Of a DNA stretch of 64,000 nucleotides, positions 58,887-64,000 are shown piece after piece. This DNA is from Lacrimispora saccharolytica (lineage in GTDB: Bacteria; Bacillota; Clostridia; Lachnospirales; Lachnospiraceae): assembly GCA_016899975.1 (NCBI GenBank), contig JACJJN010000008.1, positions 48,345-112,344 on the forward strand, written 5' to 3'. The notes beneath the pieces are model-generated. The model saw only the letters and a list, made by a program, of their open reading frames with translations. It ran no database searches and was not told the origin of the DNA. Made by a program: the position numbers and the translations under genes. Positions within the stretch are counted from its first letter, which is position 1. Each line of letters starts with the position of its first letter.

Positions 58887-60575
58887 ATGGACGAACAGTA
58901 TTTATGGGCATGGATGTTTGCGCTGCTGGCAGTGGTTCTAGTGGTCGCCGCGGTCCGTGAGAGAATGCGGGCAAAGCAGCGTCAGGTGGAACAGCTCCGT
59001 CAGAACTGGGGACAGGTGCCGGAGCGGGAATATACATCGGAAGAACTGGAGAGCATTTCTCATTACGCAAGAAATCATCAGAATGGGCGTTTTATGATCG
59101 ACGATATCACATGGAATGATCTGGATATGGAGCGGGTGTATATGCTTCTGAACAACACGTGCTCCGCCTGCGGTGAGGAATATCTCTATGCGATGCTCCG
59201 GCTTCCGGAATTTCAGCCGGAGACGCTGGAGGAGCGGGAACGTGTCATTGAGTTCTTCAGAAACCATGCGAAGGAACGGGAAAATGTACAGAAAGGCCTG
59301 CTGCAGGCAGGAAAAGTCAGCGGGCGTTCTGTTTCGGACCATTTACAGGCATTGACAGAAATCCCAATCCGCAGCAGAGCCAGATACTTTGCGTGCTTTC
59401 TGCTTGCCGTAGCCAGCATTGTATGCCTGCTGGTGAAGCCGGCGGCAGGAGTTGGGCTTTTTGTCGCGGCGGTGATCGTCAATATTTCCGTGCATACCGT
59501 CGAAGGAAACAAGGTCGAGATCTATCTGAAATGTCTGGGATGCATGCTGCGGATCCTGAAGTCATCGGAGGCACTGGGAAAAGAAAAGATTCCGGAACTG
59601 GAGCAGTATCTGAAATGTCTGAGAGAAAACGAGAAAAAACTGCACGGCATCCGAAAGAAATGCGTTACCCTGGTGACGACGAAGGGGACGGAAGGGGATT
59701 TTATGAGCGTTCTGTACTCCTATATCAATTCCTTTTTTATGCTGGATCTGATTCAGTTTTATTCGGTTCTGAAGGAGATGCAGCGGAAACGGGAGGAATT
59801 GGAGAAACTCACAGAGACGCTGGGAATCCTGGATGCAATGATTGCGGCGGCGTCCTACCGGGAATATCTTCCCTATTACTGCATTCCTCAATTTACAGAC
59901 GGCAGGCATGCGGCGTCAATGGACGTGACAGACCTGTATCATCCGCTGATCGCCAACCCTGTGGCAAACAGCATCTATGCGGACGGAGGGATTCTGGTGA
60001 CGGGTTCCAATGCGTCCGGAAAGTCCACGTTCCTGAAAAACGTCGCGATCAACATGATCCTGGCGCAGTCCATCCATACCAGCCTTTCGCACAGTTACCG
60101 GGCAAGTATGTGCAAGGTTATGACATCCATGGCGCTGCACGATGATCTGCAGAGCGGAGAAAGCTATTACATTGTAGAGATCAAATCGCTGAAACGGATC
60201 CTGGAGGAAAGCCGGAAGGAGGTTTCGGTTCTCTGTATTGTTGATGAGGTGCTTCGGGGAACCAATACCATCGAGCGGATCGCGGCATCTTCCCAGGTAC
60301 TTGCTTATCTGAGAAATCCAAGGGTCATATGCTTTGCCGCAACCCATGATATCGAGCTTTCCTATATCCTGGACCGGCTGTATACCAATTATCATTTTGA
60401 AGAGGAGATTACCGAACATGACGTCCGGTTCAACTATCTCCTGAAAGAGGGCAGAGCCACCAGCCGCAATGCCATCGCGCTGCTGGAAATGATAGGATAC
60501 GACCAGAATATTGTCCGGGCGGCGCGGGCTTCGGCGGCAGAGTTTGAAACCCAGGGCATCTGGAGAGAGATTTGA
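58887..60575 (+). CDS. MutS-family ATPase with N-terminal membrane anchor
   Basis: A 562-residue protein of the MutS superfamily lacking the mismatch-recognition domain. There is a short N-terminal hydrophobic segment (about residues 5-22) and another pair in the 170-205 region, so it is probably membrane-linked. The C-terminal MutS domain V starts near residue 365: ILVTGSNASGKSTFLKNVAINMILAQ (Walker A), SLSHSYRASMCKVMTSM, VLCIVDEVLRGTNTIERIAASSQVL (Walker B and dimer-interface), and FAATHDIELSYIL with the conserved His. This subfamily is frequent in Firmicutes; its role is unknown and not mismatch repair by itself. A strong GGAGG precedes the start. Confidence 0.85.
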   Translation: MDEQYLWAWMFALLAVVLVVAAVRERMRAKQRQVEQLRQNWGQVPEREYTSEELESISHYARNHQNGRFMIDDITWNDLDMERVYMLLNNTCSACGEEYLYAMLRLPEFQPETLEERERVIEFFRNHAKERENVQKGLLQAGKVSGRSVSDHLQALTEIPIRSRARYFACFLLAVASIVCLLVKPAAGVGLFVAAVIVNISVHTVEGNKVEIYLKCLGCMLRILKSSEALGKEKIPELEQYLKCLRENEKKLHGIRKKCVTLVTTKGTEGDFMSVLYSYINSFFMLDLIQFYSVLKEMQRKREELEKLTETLGILDAMIAAASYREYLPYYCIPQFTDGRHAASMDVTDLYHPLIANPVANSIYADGGILVTGSNASGKSTFLKNVAINMILAQSIHTSLSHSYRASMCKVMTSMALHDDLQSGESYYIVEIKSLKRILEESRKEVSVLCIVDEVLRGTNTIERIAASSQVLAYLRNPRVICFAATHDIELSYILDRLYTNYHFEEEITEHDVRFNYLLKEGRATSRNAIALLEMIGYDQNIVRAARASAAEFETQGIWREI

Positions 60576-60743
60576 AAACTGCTCGAATACACCCTGGCAT
60601 GCTGCAGATTCCGGAAACTGGAAAGACGAGTTAGTTAGATTTTTAACATTTTTTTGAAAAAATTAGACGATTTTTATTGATTTAATTGATTTATTATGTA
60701 TAATTAGTATTAGGAAAAACAGTAGGTTTCGTTTTCCTGCGAG

Positions 60744-60773
60744 ATAATAAAGTCTGTATCCAAGACTTATTAT
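60744..60773 (+). promoter_or_regulatory. Leader hairpin ahead of pckA
   Basis: ATAATAAAGTC (60744-60754) pairs with GACTTATTAT (60764-60773) with one bulged A. It lies between a TATAAT-like box near 60699-60704 and the AAGAGG ribosome site. It has no T-tract, so it may protect the mRNA 5' end rather than terminate. Confidence 0.45.
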
Positions 60774-60806
60774 TTACTAATTTTAAGAAAAGAGGTTAAA
60801 CGCAAG

Positions 60807-62417
60807 ATGGCAGAAATCAATTTAAGCAAGTATGGCATCACAGGCACTACAGAGATTGTACACAATCCGTCCTATGAACTGTTATTTGAAGAAGAAACCA
60901 GAACCGATCTGGAAGGATTCGAAAAAGGACAGGTAAGCGAACTGGGTGCAGTGAACGTTATGACAGGCGAGTATACCGGACGTTCCCCGAAAGACAAGTT
61001 CATCGTAATGGATGAAAATTCCAAAGACACTGTATGGTGGACTTCTGACGAATACAAGAACGACAACCATCCGGCTACCGAGGAAGCTTGGAACACAGTA
61101 AAAGATATCGCGCTGAAAGAGCTGTCCAACAAGAAACTGTATGTTGTAGACGCATTCTGCGGTGCAAACAAAGATACCCGTATGGCAATCCGTTTCATCG
61201 TTGAAGTTGCTTGGCAGGCACATTTCGTAACAAATATGTTCATCCAGCCGACAGCAGAAGAGCTGGAGAACTTCGAGCCTGACTTTATCGTATACAACGC
61301 TTCCAAAGCAAAAGTAGAAAACTACAAAGAGCTGGGACTGAACTCCGAGACAGCTGTAATGTTCAACATTACAAGCCGTGAGCAGGTTATCGTTAATACA
61401 TGGTACGGCGGAGAGATGAAGAAAGGTATGTTCTCTATGATGAACTACTACCTGCCGCTGAAGGGCATCGCTTCCATGCACTGCTCCGCAAACACCGATA
61501 TGAACGGTGAAAACACAGCAATCTTCTTCGGCCTTTCCGGAACAGGTAAAACAACTCTGTCCACAGACCCGAAACGTCTTCTGATCGGTGATGACGAGCA
61601 CGGCTGGGATGACAACGGAGTATTCAACTTCGAAGGCGGATGCTACGCAAAAGTTATCAACCTGGACAAAGAGTCCGAGCCGGACATCTACAATGCAATC
61701 AAGAGAAATGCTCTGCTTGAAAACGTAACTCTGGATGCTGAAGGAAAGATTGATTTCAACGATAAGAGCGTGACAGAGAATACCCGTGTATCTTATCCGA
61801 TCGATCACATCGAAAATATCGTTCGTCCGGTATCTTCCGCACCGGCTGCTAAGGAAGTAATCTTCCTGTCCGCAGACGCATTCGGCGTACTGCCTCCAGT
61901 ATCTATCCTGACTCCGGAGCAGACACAGTACTACTTCCTGTCCGGATTCACAGCAAAACTGGCTGGTACCGAGCGTGGAATCACTGAGCCAACTCCTACC
62001 TTCTCTGCATGCTTCGGACAGGCGTTCCTGGAACTGCATCCGACCAAATATGCTGAGGAACTGGTTAAGAGAATGGAGCAGAGCGGCGCGAAAGCTTACC
62101 TGGTTAATACCGGATGGAACGGAACCGGAAAACGTATCTCCATTCGTGATACCCGTGGTATCATCGATGCAATCCTGAACGGCGATATCCTGAAAGCTCC
62201 GACCAAGAAGATCCCGTACTTCAACATTGAAGTTCCGACCGAACTGCCGGGCGTAGCTACTGAGATCCTGGATCCGCGCGATACTTACGCTGATGCTTCC
62301 GAGTGGGAGACAAAAGCAAAAGATCTTGCACAGAGATTCATCAACAACTTCAAGAAATATGAAGGAAATGAAGCAGGAAAAGCTCTGGTATCTGCAGGTC
62401 CGCAGGTAGAAGAGTAA
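60807..62417 (+). CDS. pckA: Phosphoenolpyruvate carboxykinase (ATP)
   Basis: PckA interconverts oxaloacetate plus ATP and PEP plus CO2 plus ADP. In fermentative anaerobes it often runs toward oxaloacetate. The 536-residue protein has [15 protein letters not shown] (about residues 53-67), the [21 protein letters not shown] segment (about 197-217), the kinase-1 P-loop GLSGTGKTT (242-250), kinase-2 [24 protein letters not shown], and the [15 protein letters not shown] adenine-binding region. All active-site motifs look intact. It links to oxaloacetate metabolism suggested by the Na+-pumping decarboxylase subunit. Terminator downstream. Confidence 0.97.
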   Translation: MAEINLSKYGITGTTEIVHNPSYELLFEEETRTDLEGFEKGQVSELGAVNVMTGEYTGRSPKDKFIVMDENSKDTVWWTSDEYKNDNHPATEEAWNTVKDIALKELSNKKLYVVDAFCGANKDTRMAIRFIVEVAWQAHFVTNMFIQPTAEELENFEPDFIVYNASKAKVENYKELGLNSETAVMFNITSREQVIVNTWYGGEMKKGMFSMMNYYLPLKGIASMHCSANTDMNGENTAIFFGLSGTGKTTLSTDPKRLLIGDDEHGWDDNGVFNFEGGCYAKVINLDKESEPDIYNAIKRNALLENVTLDAEGKIDFNDKSVTENTRVSYPIDHIENIVRPVSSAPAAKEVIFLSADAFGVLPPVSILTPEQTQYYFLSGFTAKLAGTERGITEPTPTFSACFGQAFLELHPTKYAEELVKRMEQSGAKAYLVNTGWNGTGKRISIRDTRGIIDAILNGDILKAPTKKIPYFNIEVPTELPGVATEILDPRDTYADASEWETKAKDLAQRFINNFKKYEGNEAGKALVSAGPQVEE

Positions 62418-62451
62418 TTGAATCTTCACATTTGATATGAAGTAAAAAATG

Positions 62452-62497
62452 ACAGCCTTTCCGTCGACAGATAATTGTCGGCGGGAAGGCTGTTTTT
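62452..62497 (+). terminator. pckA terminator
   Basis: ACAGCCTTTCCGTCGAC pairs with GTCGGCGGGAAGGCTGT with G-U pairs, followed by T5. It also lies close to the stop of the minus-strand phosphatase. Confidence 0.9.
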
Positions 62498-62525
62498 CTG
62501 TGAGATTGTCTGAAGACAGGTCGTC

Positions 62526-62981
62526 TCAAAAACCAAGATGCGTCAAGAGACCTTCCAATCCTTCCATAATATCATTATAAGTGGTCTCAAAATCCCCGGT
62601 ATACCATGGATCGGCGATATCCCTGGGATGGTCGGAAAAATCCAGAAGGCGGGAAATTTTCTTCTCGTCTTCTGCGTTTCTGGCAAAGCGTTTCATATTG
62701 CGGATGTTCCAGCTGTCCATTCCCAGCAGATAATCGTAATCGTCAAAATCCCTGGAAGTCATCCTGCGCGCCTGCTTTCCGCAGCAGGAAATGCCAAGGC
62801 TGGAAAGTTTCTGACGGGTACCGTAATGGGGTGGATTGCCGATTTCTTCATTGCTGGTTGCAGCGGAAGCAATCAGGAATTGGTTGGAAATTCCTTTTTT
62901 CTGAACCAGATCTTTCATTAAGAATTCTGCCATGGGGGAGCGGCAGATGTTGCCGTGGCACACGAAAAGTATTTTTATCAT
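62526..62981 (-). CDS. Low-molecular-weight protein-tyrosine phosphatase
   Basis: A 151-residue LMW-PTP. The P-loop FVCHGNICRSPMAEF (Cys8 to Arg14) is at the N-terminus. RMTSRDFDDYDYLLGMDSWNIRNMKRF (about 75-101) follows, and the general-acid loop is IADPWYTGDFETTY (about 124-137). These enzymes remove phosphate from protein Tyr residues, sometimes of capsule kinases or of other targets. No partner kinase is near. It is convergent with pckA. Confidence 0.92.
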   Translation of the reverse strand: MIKILFVCHGNICRSPMAEFLMKDLVQKKGISNQFLIASAATSNEEIGNPPHYGTRQKLSSLGISCCGKQARRMTSRDFDDYDYLLGMDSWNIRNMKRFARNAEDEKKISRLLDFSDHPRDIADPWYTGDFETTYNDIMEGLEGLLTHLGF

Positions 62982-63065
62982 GTTTGCATTTCTCCTTATA
63001 TGTTGGTTTTTCCTCTGAAAAGTTGTAAAACAACCATATCAATTACAAGAAATTGTAAGATATCT

Positions 63066-63652
63066 TTAAGTTATTTTCAAAATACTTTGAGATGATTCTG
63101 CATTGTATTCACCTACTTTCACCTTAAAGCCGCCTCTGCTCCACAGCCAAAGAGGAGTATGAATATCTATTGGATATCTCTCCGTGTTCCTAAATACTTC
63201 TTCCCATAGTGAGCTTACTTTCTCTCGTATATTAGGATTTTTTGCCTCATCATGAGTAATCAATCCTAATTTTTCACTTGCCTGTATAACATGTGTGTCT
63301 GGTGCGACTGTAATGTACTGCCTGTCTTCCAACTTTGCATCTGTATATTGGATCATCACATATAGCCAATAATTCAAAATCTTAGTACCAGATAAATATG
63401 GGAACCCCTTTTTGTTTTTTAGAATATACTCTTTGATCTTTTTTACGGAATTATCATTATCCCAAAACAGTTTCCTGACATCACCCTGAAATTTATCCAT
63501 AAATGTGTTACACAATCGCCCCCATATCTCTATATGTTTATTAGGTTGAAATGCCAGCTTATACCTTAACAGTTTAGTGCGCAACTCCTGGTCACTTGTT
63601 CTTGCATATCTCCATAGCAACTCTGAAAAGGTCTGGATTCTACTTTCAATGT
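63066..63652 (-). pseudogene. 5'-truncated gene, possibly an OGG/HhH-type DNA glycosylase relative
   Basis: On the minus strand the frame continues without a stop from an upstream TGA at about 63665 down to 63066, but no ATG with a ribosome site is present at the start, and the reading begins mid-protein (IQTFSELLWRYARTSDQELR). Visible later: KEYILKNKKGFPYLSGTKILNYWLYVM and YITVAPDTHVIQASEKLGLI, which suggest a helix-hairpin-helix-type domain followed by the Asp-containing APDTHV of base-excision glycosylases; this family call is tentative. The end, WLWSRGGFKVKVGEYNAESS, looks intact. The 5' end was probably lost by the rearrangement whose debris fills 63660-64000. A/T content is higher than in neighbouring genes, which hints at foreign origin. 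Confidence 0.55.
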
Positions 63653-63660
63653 AATGTTGC

Positions 63661-64000
63661 TGATTTCATGAGCTGTCACCAGACTGCTCTCATGAGTTGT
63701 CTTTAAACTGCTAAGTTTACTGTCACCGTGATAGTTGATGTATGGGCCGTCCGGATTCCGGACGGCACCTTCTCTATCCGGTTACGGTCCCAAGCATTTC
63801 GTGTTCCACTACATACTTGATCATGTAATCATCGATCAGCCGTTTTTGCTGTTGGAACGCATACATAAGCGATTTTTCGCACACCCGGTTGACCTGATAT
63901 TGTCAAGATTAGTTGACACATTTTTCTCAAGGATATCACTGACTATGCCACCAGCTCCAAAGTCTCATAATACTGCCTACGTTTTACCATGGGAGGAACC
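63661..64000 (-). mobile_element. Probable insertion-sequence debris, runs off the window
   Basis: No intact gene. On the minus strand two coding-like tails can be read: one ending near 63945 with VKRRQYYETLELVA then TAG, and one ending near 63780 with YAFQQQKRLIDDYMIKYVVEHEMLGTVTG. Between them TGTCAA-CTAATC-TTGACA forms an inverted repeat (about 63902-63920). Two direct units beginning TCATGAG.TGTC (about 63668 and 63692) and a perfect GCCGTCC/GGACGGC hairpin (63746-63766) resemble the ends of transposable elements. The family cannot be fixed from this stretch. Confidence 0.4.

Overview
The window looks like a chromosomal piece from an anaerobic Firmicute of the class Clostridia, most likely a gut Lachnospiraceae. 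This is inferred from gene content: an Rnf complex, a [FeFe] hydrogenase with a NuoF/GltD-like flavoprotein partner, a Na+-translocating decarboxylase beta subunit, rubrerythrin, a leucine T-box, ATP-type PEP carboxykinase, choline-binding-type wall repeats and a SipW/sortase surface locus. Most genes are on the + strand in short, tightly packed operons with strong Shine-Dalgarno sites and many Rho-independent terminators.

Layout. 0-10.4 kb: cut YdjM-type protein, trmO, AEC transporter, bioY behind a probable BirA operator, a GNAT, a two-component system, and a small-membrane-protein / YgbA-like / CydDC-like ABC block with GTTAG palindromes. 10.4-18.7 kb: AI-2E transporter (minus), a 134-bp MITE, a probable cobalamin riboswitch, a homing-endonuclease-repeat protein, a Fe3+/B12-type ABC importer with a CGGC protein, glyA and a GNAT. 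18.7-24.1 kb: a structured intergenic region, VanZ-like protein, xpt, rubrerythrin, Fe-S aldo/keto reductase, and oadB plus a 54-aa membrane subunit behind a structured leader. 24.2-28.1 kb: second MITE copy and the hydrogenase operon. 28.2-45 kb: branched-chain amino acid genes (ilvN, ilvC, LysR, leuCD, T-box-leuA) around the rnfCDGEAB-apbE-NusG_II-Gx operon, a tRNA-Pro and thrC. 45-51.8 kb: a wall-binding SleB-type hydrolase and a cobalamin nucleotide-loop operon (cobT, cobU, cobS, a second cobU-like gene, cobC-like), then an amidohydrolase. 52.1-58.7 kb: SipW signal peptidase, three SipW-type exported proteins, a large SpaA-domain protein and a class B sortase. 58.9-64 kb: MutS-like ATPase, pckA, LMW-PTP, a 5'-truncated gene and probable insertion-sequence debris.

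How the genes work together. Rnf, hydrogenase and the decarboxylase subunit handle ferredoxin, NAD(H), H2 and Na+ energy. ApbE would attach FMN to Rnf subunits encoded beside it. B12 is both imported (ABC system) and finished or salvaged (cob operon). The leucine pathway is controlled at two places, by a LysR regulator at leuCD and by a T-box at leuA. The 52-58.7 kb locus looks like one dedicated surface or matrix assembly unit.

The most striking non-gene signals are two repeat families. One is a 134-bp MITE with inverted ends and perfect 8-bp target duplications at both copies. The other is a roughly 130-bp element of five consecutive hairpins, present three times, each time starting in the T-tract of a Rho-independent terminator and showing compensatory changes. 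Candidate regulatory RNAs sit ahead of oadB, rnfC and the B12-type transporter block, and a possible unassigned structured RNA lies at about 18.85-19.05 kb.
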